From NCBI RefSeq assembly GCF_001891125.1, contig NZ_CP015247.1:1692501-1756500 (forward strand): DNA of 64,000 bases. Direction: 5' to 3'. The first letter of the stretch is position 1, and the number at the start of each line of letters is the position of its first letter. Source of the DNA: Leuconostoc suionicum (lineage in GTDB: Bacteria > Bacillota > Bacilli > Lactobacillales > Lactobacillaceae). The position numbers and the translations under genes were made by a program. This document shows positions 30,311 through 39,418 of the stretch, one piece after another. The notes under the pieces were generated by a model, which saw only the letters and a program-made list of their open reading frames with translations, was not told the DNA's origin and searched no databases.

Positions 30311-30474
30311 ATCTTTACTGTGTTTAATCCATAGATTATAAACACTTATTCCCCTTTTTATTAGTTTGAATGAAGCCTGAGTACCATATATAAATGAATG
30401 ATATTTTTGCTAAAATATTTATCCACACAGACATGCAGACACTGCTAATAATATTATACCAATATTTACAGCAA

Positions 30475-30498
30475 CAAAAAAGCCACGATTAAGTGGCG
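30475..30498 (-). terminator. Rho-independent terminator of the NlpC/P60 gene
   Basis: Minus strand GCCAC, a 6-nt loop, GTGGC and six T after the stop codon. The remaining bases between here and tdk show no gene. Confidence 0.8.
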
Positions 30499-30511
30499 CT
30501 ATAATAAATCT

Positions 30512-31432
30512 TTATTCCGTTACTTCACGACGTACTGTTCCTGGCTTTAATAAATCAGCCCACGTTAATGTCTTAGATGTTTTATAGTTAACCAATTCAT
30601 TTAAACGACTAACTGCGACACCATTAGTAGGCGATGAATCATGTAAAATGAATCCATTACCGAGGTAAATGGCAGTATGAAGGCGATCCTCAGTGTAAGT
30701 GCTTGGAGTAACAAGAATATCTCCTCGTTGCATATCAGACCATGCAACCTCAGTTCCTGTTTGTGCTAACAAAGTCGTAGAAGCAGCAGATTGCACCACT
30801 AATGGTAACCCGGCTTTTCTATAAAACCATGCAATGAATGATGAACAATCAAATTCATTCTTAGCTATAGAACTATCAGTACGACCACCTCCATAAGCGT
30901 AGGGGCTCTTTCCGACCAAAGTCATACCACCTGAAATAACTTTTTCAATAATCGTATTATCACTCTTAACCGAGGAAGCAATTTTTTTATAAGCTTTGAC
31001 AGTATCATTCACGCCGTCATCATCGAAGTAATAATAATACCCGTCAATTTTTTTAAATCCGTACACCATTTCACTATTTTCAGGAGAAAAATAATATTCT
31101 TTTTTACCAATGGTTTGTAATCCTGTCAGTTTCTTTTTTGTTGTTTCTGAAATCAAATATGTTTTGCCAAGAGTAGTCGTTTTCATTATAACTTTTTCAC
31201 CACTAACAGTTGTGAAATGTTGTGAACTACTTTTAACGGTCAGTTTCTTTAACCCTGTTGTTTTCAATACTTTTGTCGGTAACTCCTGAATACTTTCAGG
31301 TAGACTGATAATGTGTGTGGTAATTAGTACACCTGCTGCACCAACAACTATGGGTATTGTAATGAACACCCAATGCAGATGGCGCCTGCGTCTTCTTGAC
31401 TTATATCTTGATGTTTTTTTTCTTGATTTCAT
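30512..31432 (-). CDS. membrane-anchored NlpC/P60 hydrolase with wall/glucan-binding-like repeats
   Basis: A 306-residue extracellular protein. An Arg/Lys-rich cytoplasmic tail (residues 1-20) and one hydrophobic segment (about 21-43) form a signal anchor. Residues about 100-140 hold one to two Tyr/Gly-rich repeats (GLQTIGKKEYYF, GFKKIDGYYYYFDDDG) of the choline/glucan-binding type. Residues about 160-300 are an NlpC/P60 domain with catalytic Cys196 (FDCSSF), His252 (LHTAIYL) and third residue His264. It likely cuts peptidoglycan stem peptides, held at the surface by the repeats. Monocistronic. Confidence 0.88.
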   Translation of the reverse strand: MKSRKKTSRYKSRRRRRHLHWVFITIPIVVGAAGVLITTHIISLPESIQELPTKVLKTTGLKKLTVKSSSQHFTTVSGEKVIMKTTTLGKTYLISETTKKKLTGLQTIGKKEYYFSPENSEMVYGFKKIDGYYYYFDDDGVNDTVKAYKKIASSVKSDNTIIEKVISGGMTLVGKSPYAYGGGRTDSSIAKNEFDCSSFIAWFYRKAGLPLVVQSAASTTLLAQTGTEVAWSDMQRGDILVTPSTYTEDRLHTAIYLGNGFILHDSSPTNGVAVSRLNELVNYKTSKTLTWADLLKPGTVRREVTE

Positions 31433-31663
31433 TTATCTTAAATTCCTTCACAATAGCCAATTCCAACCCCAAAACATATCTTAACAGACGTACTTTACAA
31501 GAAGATTAAACTATACATAAGTTAGTGAAATGACTTTATATCCAAGATTTGAATGATTTTCTCCTTGGTAATTAAAGATGGTTTGTCTCGCAAACAGTAT
31601 AACTCTATTTTAAGAAAGAGTCATACGTAGTAGTTCCCTTTAAATATTATCTCTTAGTTATAC
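31433..31663. other. intergenic region upstream of the NlpC/P60 gene
   Basis: AT-rich. I see no convincing ORF. On the minus strand there is a small hairpin (TGTTTG-cgaga-CAAACC) and an AAGGAG not followed by a usable start codon; TTGTAA-16-TATGTT is a weak promoter candidate for the hydrolase. Confidence 0.4.
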
Positions 31664-31691
31664 TAAAAAAACACCATAAATAATGATGTTT
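31664..31691 (-). terminator. Rho-independent terminator of the folate operon
   Basis: Minus strand AACATCA, a 7-nt loop, TGGTGTT and T-run, 30 bp after the folP stop. Confidence 0.75.
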
Positions 31692-31721
31692 ATTGAAGAA
31701 GTAATAATATAATAAATAATC

Positions 31722-32801
31722 TTATTCTTTTACCCAAAAACTACCAGCCATCTTTCTCACAACCGTTGTCATTTGCTTGGCAGATTGTACATCGTGCACT
31801 CTTAAAATGCGTGCACCACGATTAAACATCTCAGTGGCAGCCACTAAAGAAACGTCAGCCCTTTCATTTTTCGGTAAATTTAACAAGAATTTTGCCCATC
31901 CTTTATTGGACACAGCGGTCATCACAGGGCGCTTAAAACGTTGCAAATGATCGATACTATTCATCATTGCCAAATCTTGATTCATGTCCGAATTCTTTGC
32001 GTAGCCAATACCTGGATCTAAAGCAATTCTTGATTCATCGATTCCCGCACAACGCATTATTTTTAGATTTTCTTCAAACCACTCGCCCATTTCTGAAACG
32101 ACACTTTTCACATTATCTGCACGTGGATTCCACATAGTCAGCAAGCCAACAGATTTACCAGCCAAAAAAGATAATTTGCGATTATCATCTGTAAAACCAT
32201 TGACATCATTAATAATATCAATACCTAAATTGACAGCCTCTACCATAACCTCGTATTTATAAGTATCAATCGCCAATGCTACACTTGGAAATCTTTTTTT
32301 GATTTCAATAATATATGGCGCAACTCGTTCAATCTCAGTTTTCGGCTGCAGTTCCAAGCCTGCCTCAATATAACCTGGTTTGGTAGTTTGACCACCTATT
32401 TCAATAACATCTGCACCTTGTCGAATCATCTGCTCAACACGTAGCAACATTGTTTCTAAATCAGCAACATCCTCACCATTGTAAAATGACTCAGGGCTAA
32501 CATTCAATACGCCATAAATAATACCATTATCATCGTACAATTTGTGTTTATTAGCTTGCCATAAATAATTATTTTGATTTAACCAGTTTACTAATTTTGG
32601 ACTGTCTATTTTTTGATTCAGTGCTTTGATTGCACCACGACTTAGCCAGTAACCTGAGTCACTTGAAACCGCCTGAACCTCCAATAGAAATTTTTCCATG
32701 GGCTCGCTTAACTGGTCAACGCTAATCAAAGCGCCTTCTCCTTTGGCTTGGGATTTAGCTAAAACAGGGTTATTTGGTAATAAAACTTCAACTCTTGTCA
32801 T
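31722..32801 (-). CDS. folP: dihydropteroate synthase
   Basis: Condenses 6-hydroxymethyl-dihydropterin diphosphate with p-aminobenzoate, the sulfonamide-sensitive step of folate synthesis. The TIM-barrel enzyme starts around residue 93 (YGVLNVSPESF at about 96-106, then GADVIEIGGQTTKPG). A 90-residue N-terminal extension with no recognised domain makes it 359 residues, against about 270-280 for the minimal enzyme; similar extensions occur in other lactic acid bacteria. It overlaps the HAM1-like gene by 14 bp and is the last gene of the operon. Confidence 0.94.
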   Translation of the reverse strand: MTRVEVLLPNNPVLAKSQAKGEGALISVDQLSEPMEKFLLEVQAVSSDSGYWLSRGAIKALNQKIDSPKLVNWLNQNNYLWQANKHKLYDDNGIIYGVLNVSPESFYNGEDVADLETMLLRVEQMIRQGADVIEIGGQTTKPGYIEAGLELQPKTEIERVAPYIIEIKKRFPSVALAIDTYKYEVMVEAVNLGIDIINDVNGFTDDNRKLSFLAGKSVGLLTMWNPRADNVKSVVSEMGEWFEENLKIMRCAGIDESRIALDPGIGYAKNSDMNQDLAMMNSIDHLQRFKRPVMTAVSNKGWAKFLLNLPKNERADVSLVAATEMFNRGARILRVHDVQSAKQMTTVVRKMAGSFWVKE

Positions 32802-33393
32802 AGAGCCCCCCTAGTTCTCGTAACAATGCTTTTGCAGCACGACCACGATGTGAAAAATTTACCCGTTCATTCATTGGCATTTCCGCAAATGTTTTACCAT
32901 TTTCAGCCTCAAACAAGGTATCGAATCCTACTGAAAAGCTACCGCGCTCTTCAGATGCCAATGTGACTCCTCCTCGTCCAATCGCTTTTTGCGCACGACC
33001 GTCTGGTGTTAGTAAAACAAATAATGTTTCTAAATAAGCACCACGCGCCATCTCTGGCGTATATAGATTCAACAAGTACTCATCTTCTTCACGTATAGAT
33101 TTCAATCCTAGTCTTTTAAATTCCCTAGCAATTGTTAATCCAAAACGTTCAGGAAACGCATCAAAGTAAGCCCCTGTATCATCAGCCAATATCCATTCGT
33201 TTGGCAAAAATTTTTGAATAAAACAAGCCTTAGCTAATGCATTCTCGTACTGATCATCTGTAGTTTCTGGTGGGAAGACCTGCTCATCGATAAATGAACG
33301 ATAATTCAGTACATCAACACCAAATTCGGAAAATACTTGCTGAATCTCGCGTGTCTTTTCTGAGTTGTTGGAAGCAATTACTAATCTTTGCAT
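32788..33393 (-). CDS. HAM1/RdgB-like nucleoside triphosphate pyrophosphatase in the folate operon
   Basis: A 201-residue member of the Ham1 family, which hydrolyses non-canonical purine NTPs to NMP and diphosphate. Recognisable motifs are ASNNSEKTREI (about residues 6-16), LADDTGAYFDAFP (about 68-80) and FSHRGRAAKAL near the end, but they differ from the housekeeping forms (ATxNxxKxxE and DDSGLxVDAL). It sits between folE and folP. In the Lactobacillus plantarum folate cluster a related gene takes this place, and a role in removing diphosphate from dihydroneopterin triphosphate has been proposed. A pathway role is inferred from context only. Confidence 0.8.
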   Translation of the reverse strand: MQRLVIASNNSEKTREIQQVFSEFGVDVLNYRSFIDEQVFPPETTDDQYENALAKACFIQKFLPNEWILADDTGAYFDAFPERFGLTIAREFKRLGLKSIREEDEYLLNLYTPEMARGAYLETLFVLLTPDGRAQKAIGRGGVTLASEERGSFSVGFDTLFEAENGKTFAEMPMNERVNFSHRGRAAKALLRELGGLYDKS

Positions 33394-33430
33394 GATTATT
33401 CCTTTTTATATAACTTGAATTTTGAACCTA

Positions 33431-34003
33431 TTATCGAATAACACGCTGCATAAACTGCTGTCGCAATAGCGCATCTGTTTTTAATACCCCTCGGTACACA
33501 CTCGTATTGGTCTGTGTACCTGGCCGATTAATACCACGCATTTCCATACACATATGGCGTGCCGTAATATTTACGGCAACTCCTTTTGGTTCCACAATGC
33601 GAGTCACTTCATCCGCAACTAATGTTGTCAAACTTTCTTGCACACTGGGACGACGAGCAGACCAATCAACTAAACGCGGCAGTTTACTTAAGCCAATAAT
33701 TTTATGATTAGGAACATAGGCAATATCAACTGTTCCAAAAAAAGGTAATAGATGATGCTCACACATCGAATAAAATGGAATATTTTCAACAATCACAATA
33801 TCCGTATCACTCTCAGTGGAAAACACTTTATAATCCTGAAATATTCTTTCACCAGTATGAGCAAATATTTCAGCATACGCCCTAGATACACGTGCTGGTG
33901 TTTCTAGTAAGCCATCACGTGAAACATCATCGCCAATTGTCGTTAAAACATTTTTTACATCTTTTTCTAAACGTTGATTTGTTTCAGTATCAAATATCTT
34001 CAT
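33431..34003 (-). CDS. folE: GTP cyclohydrolase I
   Basis: Converts GTP to 7,8-dihydroneopterin triphosphate, the first step of folate synthesis. It is 190 residues long. The zinc ligands are in SMCEHHLLPFFG (about residues 79-90) and in the C-terminal HMCMEMRG; the catalytic GLSKLPRLVDW block is also present. It overlaps folK by 14 bp. Confidence 0.97.
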   Translation of the reverse strand: MKIFDTETNQRLEKDVKNVLTTIGDDVSRDGLLETPARVSRAYAEIFAHTGERIFQDYKVFSTESDTDIVIVENIPFYSMCEHHLLPFFGTVDIAYVPNHKIIGLSKLPRLVDWSARRPSVQESLTTLVADEVTRIVEPKGVAVNITARHMCMEMRGINRPGTQTNTSVYRGVLKTDALLRQQFMQRVIR

Positions 34004-34496
34004 GAAAACTCCCGATTTGTTGATTACTTACTTGACGCACCCAATTTTTATCTGTCGTTGTCGATATGAGTTGCTGTACTTCATGCTTTCGTTCAGGTAA
34101 AACCACATCTAACAATGGTGTTAAAACAAACAGTCGATTTGCCATCTCACGATGAGGAATAGTGAGTGTTTCTGTTGACCATTTTTCATCCCCAAACAAC
34201 AGAATATCTAAATCAATGGTGCGAGGCCCCCAATGTTGTAAGCGCACTCTCTTTAACTTCTTTTCAATTTCTTGCAATACAGTTAACAAATTATAGGCAT
34301 CTAAAGATGTATTCGCACGCACTGCAATATTGTAAAAGTCATCTTGCACCACGCCACCAACGGGTTGAGTTTCATAAATGGGCGACGTAGCTTCAATATC
34401 AATGTTCGGATTTTTATGTAATAACCTGATAGCTTGCTGCAAATTATCTGCACGATTCCCTAAATTTGATCCCAAACTTAAATATACAATTGTCAT
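33990..34496 (-). CDS. folK: 6-hydroxymethyl-7,8-dihydropterin pyrophosphokinase
   Basis: Transfers diphosphate from ATP to hydroxymethyl-dihydropterin. A 168-residue stand-alone HPPK with SLGSNLGNR at the N-terminus (about residues 7-15), ETQPVGGVVQDDFYN and the signature GPRTIDLDILLFG (about 101-113). It overlaps folB by four bases and folE by 14. Confidence 0.97.
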   Translation of the reverse strand: MTIVYLSLGSNLGNRADNLQQAIRLLHKNPNIDIEATSPIYETQPVGGVVQDDFYNIAVRANTSLDAYNLLTVLQEIEKKLKRVRLQHWGPRTIDLDILLFGDEKWSTETLTIPHREMANRLFVLTPLLDVVLPERKHEVQQLISTTTDKNWVRQVSNQQIGSFHEDI

Positions 34497-34879
34497 ATCT
34501 GCCCTCTTTTTAACAAATCACCTTGTGTTCCACTAACTGTTATCACAAAAGGATCGTAAATTCCTGGTAACGGAATAGCGTGCTTCTTAACTGAAACTAC
34601 AACTTTCTCAGCTAACTCAAAGTGCTTCAGTAAATCAAACAATATATCATTTGCCAATGATTCTATCAAATTGACTTGCGTACTAGTTACTTTTTTTTCA
34701 ACTTCTTGATAGATATCGACATAAGAAATGGTCGTATTCAAATCATCATCGTGAACAGCTGTCTCAATCGGGTACGTTACCATCACATCAATAGAAAGTG
34801 GTTGCCCAAGCTGCTTTTCAGCAGCAAATACCCCATTGTAAGTATAAAAGCGCATATTTGGTAAATGAATAGTCCCCAT
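34493..34879 (-). CDS. folB: dihydroneopterin aldolase
   Basis: Cleaves 7,8-dihydroneopterin to 6-hydroxymethyl-dihydropterin and glycolaldehyde. It is 128 residues long; FYTYNGVFAAEKQLGQPL near the start, NLIESLAND in the middle and VSVKKHAIPLPGIYD near the end are typical. It is the first gene of folB-folK-folE-HAM1-folP. AAGGAGACAAACA precedes the ATG, and a weak promoter (TTGGTA-16-TAAAAT) lies upstream. The operon carries no folC. Confidence 0.95.
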   Translation of the reverse strand: MGTIHLPNMRFYTYNGVFAAEKQLGQPLSIDVMVTYPIETAVHDDDLNTTISYVDIYQEVEKKVTSTQVNLIESLANDILFDLLKHFELAEKVVVSVKKHAIPLPGIYDPFVITVSGTQGDLLKRGQI

Positions 34880-35054
34880 TGTTTGTCTCCTTTACAATAT
34901 AGCTTTTATTTTACCACGCTGATTACGGTTACCAAAAATATAATTTACAAGTTGGCTGGGTATCATGTTTGTAAAATTGTTCAGAACCTTTTAATGAAAT
35001 CACCCACCACATATCCGTTCATGGTAAAATTATAAACATGAAAGTGGGGATATT

Positions 35055-36413
35055 ATGACACTTAAAAGTTCAATTGCACGCGCCACAGCCAAATCTTCGT
35101 ATTGGTTTTTAAGAAATGTTTTGCATCGTGGTGGAACCAGCTTGCCAGGTAAACTAGCTGTTTCAATCGACCCTAACATTTTAAAAACAATTCAACAAGA
35201 TTTTGATTTAATTATTGTTACAGGAACGAACGGAAAAACACTTACGACAGCCTTAATCACTCGTGTTTTACAGGCAGGTGGATACCATGTAATTACAAAC
35301 CCTTCTGGATCAAATATGATTCAAGGTATTACTGGTACGTTAGTGACTACTAAAATCAAAACATCACCAAATGGTAAAAAGCCACTAGCCGTGCTCGAGG
35401 TTGATGAAGCTAACGTTGAAAAAATTACAACAGCAATTCAACCAAAAATGTTCGTACTAACAAATATTTTCCGTGATCAAATGGACCGTTATGGTGAAAT
35501 TTACACAACTTACGATAAGATTGTTGCTGGGATTAAAAATGCACCTGAGGCGCTTGTCTTAGCGAATGGAGATTCACCTATCTTTACGCGTGGTGATTTT
35601 ACCAATACACGACGGTACTTTGGTTTTAATCAAATTGCACCATCAGATTACCAACCTAATGTTGCGCCAATAAACACCGATGGCATTTTGTCACCAACAG
35701 ACAATTCTGTACTACACTATGATTTCATTACTTATGCCAACCTAGGAAAATATTTTAGTGTAACAGATGAATTTAGCCGCCCAAAACTAGACTACCAAGT
35801 AACAAGTATTGATGACCTAACACCTAGATACTCGACGTTTAGTATTGACAATACACCACTTCGTATTGAAATTGGCGGCTTATATAATATTTACAACGCC
35901 CTAGCAGCATTCTCAGTTGGTCGTGAATTTGGTGTAGCCCCCGAACAAATAAAAAAAGCATTTGAATCAAATGCTCAAATTTTTGGACGTCAAGAAGCAA
36001 TTAACGTTGATGGCAAAGATGTCATTATTGTATTGATTAAAAACCCAGTTGGCACAAATTCAGTAATCGACATGATGTTAACTGAAAAAGATGAATTTTC
36101 TCTTTTAGCCCTATTAAATGCAAATTATGCCGACGGAATTGACACTAGTTGGATTTGGGATGCCGAATTTGAAAAATTACATGATACCAAAATTCAAGCA
36201 GTTGCCACTGGTGGTGAACGGTATAAAGACCTACGAGTTCGCTTAAAGATGGCTGGATTTGCAAACCAATCCGTATATGAAAATCTTTCAGAAGTTGTAA
36301 CAGCTATCAAGTCATTACCAACCAAAAAGGTTTACATCGCTGCTACTTATACGGCCATGCTACAACTAAGAGAACAATTAAGTGCCAAAGGTTACATCAA
36401 AGGAGGTTTCTAA
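35055..36413 (+). CDS. murT: lipid II isoglutaminyl synthase, MurT subunit (no zinc-ribbon cysteines)
   Basis: Mur ligase-like subunit that with GatD amidates the alpha-carboxyl of D-Glu in lipid II. The P-loop is [10 protein letters not shown] (about residues 56-65), LEVDEAN (about 114-120) is the Mur ligase metal motif, and the C-terminal [14 protein letters not shown] carries the Asp needed for partnership with GatD. Unlike the MurT proteins of staphylococci and streptococci, whose ribbon holds Cys4 zinc, the stretch 205-243 here has Ser, Thr or Asp in those places, and the whole protein has no cysteine. Start follows GGGGATATT. Confidence 0.93.
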   Translation: MTLKSSIARATAKSSYWFLRNVLHRGGTSLPGKLAVSIDPNILKTIQQDFDLIIVTGTNGKTLTTALITRVLQAGGYHVITNPSGSNMIQGITGTLVTTKIKTSPNGKKPLAVLEVDEANVEKITTAIQPKMFVLTNIFRDQMDRYGEIYTTYDKIVAGIKNAPEALVLANGDSPIFTRGDFTNTRRYFGFNQIAPSDYQPNVAPINTDGILSPTDNSVLHYDFITYANLGKYFSVTDEFSRPKLDYQVTSIDDLTPRYSTFSIDNTPLRIEIGGLYNIYNALAAFSVGREFGVAPEQIKKAFESNAQIFGRQEAINVDGKDVIIVLIKNPVGTNSVIDMMLTEKDEFSLLALLNANYADGIDTSWIWDAEFEKLHDTKIQAVATGGERYKDLRVRLKMAGFANQSVYENLSEVVTAIKSLPTKKVYIAATYTAMLQLREQLSAKGYIKGGF

Positions 36414-37144
36414 TGGATGATTATGATATTTCTGTGGCTCATTTATACGGTAACCTAATGAATACATATGGTGATTATGGTAACATAATTGCTTTAACTT
36501 ACTATGCTAAGCAAATTGGTGTATCGGTTGATTATCATTTGGTCTCTCTTGGGGATGAATTTAATGCTAACGCATATGATTTTGTCTTATTTGGTGGTGG
36601 ACAAGATTATGAAGAGACTATTGTCGCCCATGATTTGAAATCTAAAGCGAAACCAATCCAAGATTATATTGAGAATGATGGTGCATTGTTGGCTGTCTGT
36701 GGTGGTTTTCAATTGTTAGGTAAATATATGCTAATGGCCGATGGCACAAAAGTCGATGGTATCGGTGTAATGGATCACTACACCACCAATATGCATGATG
36801 AAAAATTGACAACGCTAAAAGACGAGCGACTAACTGGTAATATTGTGATCAAAAACAACGAAACTGGTGAAACCTACCATGGATTTGAGAATCACCAAGG
36901 ACGCACATTCCTAGGTGAAAGCGAACGTGCATTAGGTACTGTTGTTTCCGGTAATGGTAATAATGGTATGGATAACACCGAAGGTGTTATTTACCGCAAC
37001 GTCTACGGCTCATATTTCCATGGACCGATTTTCACCCGCAACGGTAATTTAGCTAAGCGTGTCTTAACAACAGTCTTAAATAAAAAGTATCCGACTATTG
37101 ATTGGCAAGCAAAGTTAAATGTGATTGAAACAGAGACATTTTAA
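36413..37144 (+). CDS. gatD: lipid II isoglutaminyl synthase, GatD subunit
   Basis: Class I glutamine amidotransferase-like subunit that supplies ammonia to MurT. It is 243 residues long. The nucleophile is Cys96 in [12 protein letters not shown] and the catalytic His203 in GSYFHGPI; as known for GatD, there is no classical Glu of the triad. It overlaps the murT stop by one base (TAATGG) with GGAGG upstream. The pair is essential in several Gram-positive bacteria and lowers sensitivity to beta-lactams and lysozyme. Confidence 0.95.
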   Translation: MDDYDISVAHLYGNLMNTYGDYGNIIALTYYAKQIGVSVDYHLVSLGDEFNANAYDFVLFGGGQDYEETIVAHDLKSKAKPIQDYIENDGALLAVCGGFQLLGKYMLMADGTKVDGIGVMDHYTTNMHDEKLTTLKDERLTGNIVIKNNETGETYHGFENHQGRTFLGESERALGTVVSGNGNNGMDNTEGVIYRNVYGSYFHGPIFTRNGNLAKRVLTTVLNKKYPTIDWQAKLNVIETETF

Positions 37145-37151
37145 TAACCAT

Positions 37152-37188
37152 AAAAAAGCAACAGCTGTCCGAACAGTTGTTGCTTTTT
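37152..37188. terminator. bidirectional terminator after gatD
   Basis: AAAAAGCAACAGCTGT and ACAGTTGTTGCTTTTT form a near-perfect 16-bp stem between gatD (+) and the small membrane gene (-). Confidence 0.9.
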
Positions 37189-37360
37189 AAATATTTTTGT
37201 CCTGATTATTTTGTTTCTGATGTTCTTCAGCTTGTTGCTTCTTAACCTTAGTAACTTCTCTATGATACCAACGCATAATCATGACCAAACCCACTGTTGA
37301 AATCAACATGGCAATGACTACCCAAATAAAAAATAGAATTAATTTTGTATCTTGTGACAT
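37187..37360 (-). CDS. small single-span membrane protein
   Basis: A 57-residue protein with one hydrophobic segment (about residues 6-29) and a charged, Gln/Lys-rich tail (VKKQQAEEHQKQNNQDKN). I do not recognise a family. ATG at 37360 is chosen; a GTG five codons earlier is possible, and neither has a clear ribosome-binding site. The gene ends in the gatD terminator and sits just downstream of the KimA-like gene in the same direction. The coding call rests on its tidy membrane-plus-tail design and its terminator. Confidence 0.5.
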   Translation of the reverse strand: MSQDTKLILFFIWVVIAMLISTVGLVMIMRWYHREVTKVKKQQAEEHQKQNNQDKNI

Positions 37361-37444
37361 TATTATAACTAACACAGATTACCGTGCGACCTGCATTTTT
37401 CCTTTCAAATTACTATATGTACACAGCCACTAGGCTGCATTAGT

Positions 37445-39289
37445 TTATTCTGATAAATGGTAATAATACGTTGATACCGAAATATCCTCACGAGCAGCGA
37501 AAGCAGCGCGTAAACGAAGTGAATTTTGGTTATGCAAAATATTTTGCCATGGTTGTTTTGGTACAAATTGTGGAATTAATACTGTCACTGAATGATTGCG
37601 CTTTTTTGCTTGTTTAACTACAGCATCCACAAAGCTTAAAGAAGGCTTAACAATCGAGCGATAAGAAGAATGGATATCAACATAACGCACATCAGGAAAA
37701 TCTAATTTAAATTGAGTTGATGTTTTCAACTCTTTTTTGGGATTAACATCAAAACTGACATGCATAGCCACTACGTAGTCTCCAATAGATTGCGCGTAAT
37801 CAACGGCCTCCATAGTTACCTTCGTAATATTTGAAACTAAAACAATAACTGTTGCGCCGTCGTAATGGTGACGCTCAGCATTGTCATTTTTTAGATATTG
37901 TAAACGTAATTGTTTACCAATACTCATATAATGATGTTTAATTTTCAAGAACATAAACAAAATCATTGGCATAATGAAAAGGTATGGCCAAACATGTTCG
38001 ATTCTCGTTGCAAAAAGTGTGATAACCAAAACGGCAGAAATAAAGGCACCAATAAAATTGATAATCGCCTTAACCACCCAATGTTGTGGTTTATTACGCC
38101 ACCAATGAATAATCATTCCAGATTGCGATAGTGTAAATGGTACGAAGACACCAACAGCATATAGTGGAATCAAAGCATCTGTTGACCCATGAAAAATCAT
38201 GATAAGCACAATTGCACCAAAGGCCAATGATAGAATACCATTAGAATACCCTAGCCGGTCTCCCCTGTCCATATAAAGATGTGGGAGATATTTATCGCGA
38301 GCTAAATTCAATGCAAGCATTGGAAAAGCAGAAAAACCAGTATTGGCGGCAACAGCTAAAATCATTGCCGTTGCAAATTGTACAACATAAAAACCAACGT
38401 GATACCCACCAAATGTTGTCGCAGCAATCTGCGATAACACGGTCGACTTACTATTTGGCGTAATACCTAACCAGTAACTCAAAAATGTGATACCACCAAA
38501 GAAAGTCGCCAAAATAACAGCCATTGTTGCTAATGTTGCGGCCGCATGTTTTTCTTTTGGTTCCTTGAAATTAGGTACAGCGTTAGAAATTGCCTCAACA
38601 CCTGTCAAAGATGATGATCCGCTCGAAAACGCACGCATAAACAAAACCAATGATAAACCACTAAAACTTGTGCCAATTTTTGCGGCTGCATGATATGGCA
38701 ATTGCCCAGTCAGTGCCTGGAAAACACCCCAAGCAATCATGGTTACTATTACCACAATGAAGAAATAAACTGGTACCATCAAAAAATTAGCGCTTTCACG
38801 TAACCCACGCAAATTCATACCAGTTAGCAACAAAACAATAATAATTGACAATGGCACCGTAAATGGTAGCGTAGCTGGGAAAGCGGCTGTAATCGCATCC
38901 GCGGCAGCTGAGGCGGAAACAGCCACAGTCAACATATAGTCAACAAGCAATGATCCACCAGCAATTAATCCCGCTTTTGCTCCCCAATTCTCACTGGCTA
39001 CTGCATAAGCACCGCCACCTGACGGATAAGCGTGTATAATCTGCCGATAACTCATAACAATAGCAGCTAATAATACTAAAACAAGCAATGCAATTGGAAT
39101 TTGTAACCATAATGCCACTGCACCGGCAGCCAATAAAGCAGTTGTAATCGACTCAGTACCATAGGCTACTGATGACAAAGCGTCAGATGATAAAAGTGCC
39201 AGTGCTTTGGTTTTAGATAATGATTGACCACCTTCATCAAGTGTCTTCAAGGGTTTTCCAATTAAGGTCCGTTTGATATTTTCAAACAT
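37445..39289 (-). CDS. kimA: KimA-like potassium importer (APC superfamily)
   Basis: A 614-residue transporter whose N-terminus, core and C-terminus run parallel to Bacillus subtilis KimA (YdaO) as I remember it: IGKPLK, ALSSVAYGTE, YPSGGGAYAVASENWG, FSALTGVEAISNA-like SSLTGVEAISNAVP, and the end segment PQFVPKQPWQNILHNQ. It has about 12 membrane helices (residues 25-450) and a cytoplasmic C-terminal domain of about 150 residues. KimA is a high-affinity proton-potassium symporter inhibited by c-di-AMP; the same role is inferred here. No ydaO riboswitch precedes the gene. Confidence 0.88.
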   Translation of the reverse strand: MFENIKRTLIGKPLKTLDEGGQSLSKTKALALLSSDALSSVAYGTESITTALLAAGAVALWLQIPIALLVLVLLAAIVMSYRQIIHAYPSGGGAYAVASENWGAKAGLIAGGSLLVDYMLTVAVSASAAADAITAAFPATLPFTVPLSIIIVLLLTGMNLRGLRESANFLMVPVYFFIVVIVTMIAWGVFQALTGQLPYHAAAKIGTSFSGLSLVLFMRAFSSGSSSLTGVEAISNAVPNFKEPKEKHAAATLATMAVILATFFGGITFLSYWLGITPNSKSTVLSQIAATTFGGYHVGFYVVQFATAMILAVAANTGFSAFPMLALNLARDKYLPHLYMDRGDRLGYSNGILSLAFGAIVLIMIFHGSTDALIPLYAVGVFVPFTLSQSGMIIHWWRNKPQHWVVKAIINFIGAFISAVLVITLFATRIEHVWPYLFIMPMILFMFLKIKHHYMSIGKQLRLQYLKNDNAERHHYDGATVIVLVSNITKVTMEAVDYAQSIGDYVVAMHVSFDVNPKKELKTSTQFKLDFPDVRYVDIHSSYRSIVKPSLSFVDAVVKQAKKRNHSVTVLIPQFVPKQPWQNILHNQNSLRLRAAFAAREDISVSTYYYHLSE

Positions 39290-39349
39290 ATCGTTTCTCT
39301 CAATACAATTATTTATTACTCAACATATTCTACGCCATTTCTTGTACTA

Positions 39350-39374
39350 AAAAAAGCCGTCTATGTGACGACTC
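39350..39374 (-). terminator. Rho-independent terminator of the second PTS_EIIC_2 gene
   Basis: Minus strand AGTCGTC, a 5-nt loop, GACGGCT (one G-U) and seven T. Confidence 0.8.
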
Positions 39375-39418
39375 GATGACATTTGCATTGATTGTCTGTT
39401 TTTAAACTTTAGTTATAT

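Noticed and set aside
31500-31620. Minus-strand AAGGAGAAAATC followed by ATT and ten codons
   Set aside because: Needs an ATT start and gives only a ten-residue peptide; more likely part of a hairpin.
36413-37144. GatD considered as a cobyric acid synthase-like amidotransferase (CobQ/CobB)
   Set aside because: Adjacent MurT and gene overlap identify the lipid II amidating complex; no cobalamin genes are present.
37445-39289. c-di-AMP (ydaO) riboswitch upstream of the KimA-like gene
   Set aside because: Only about 50 bp lie between its start and the terminator of the upstream gene, too short for the riboswitch, and no conserved elements are visible.
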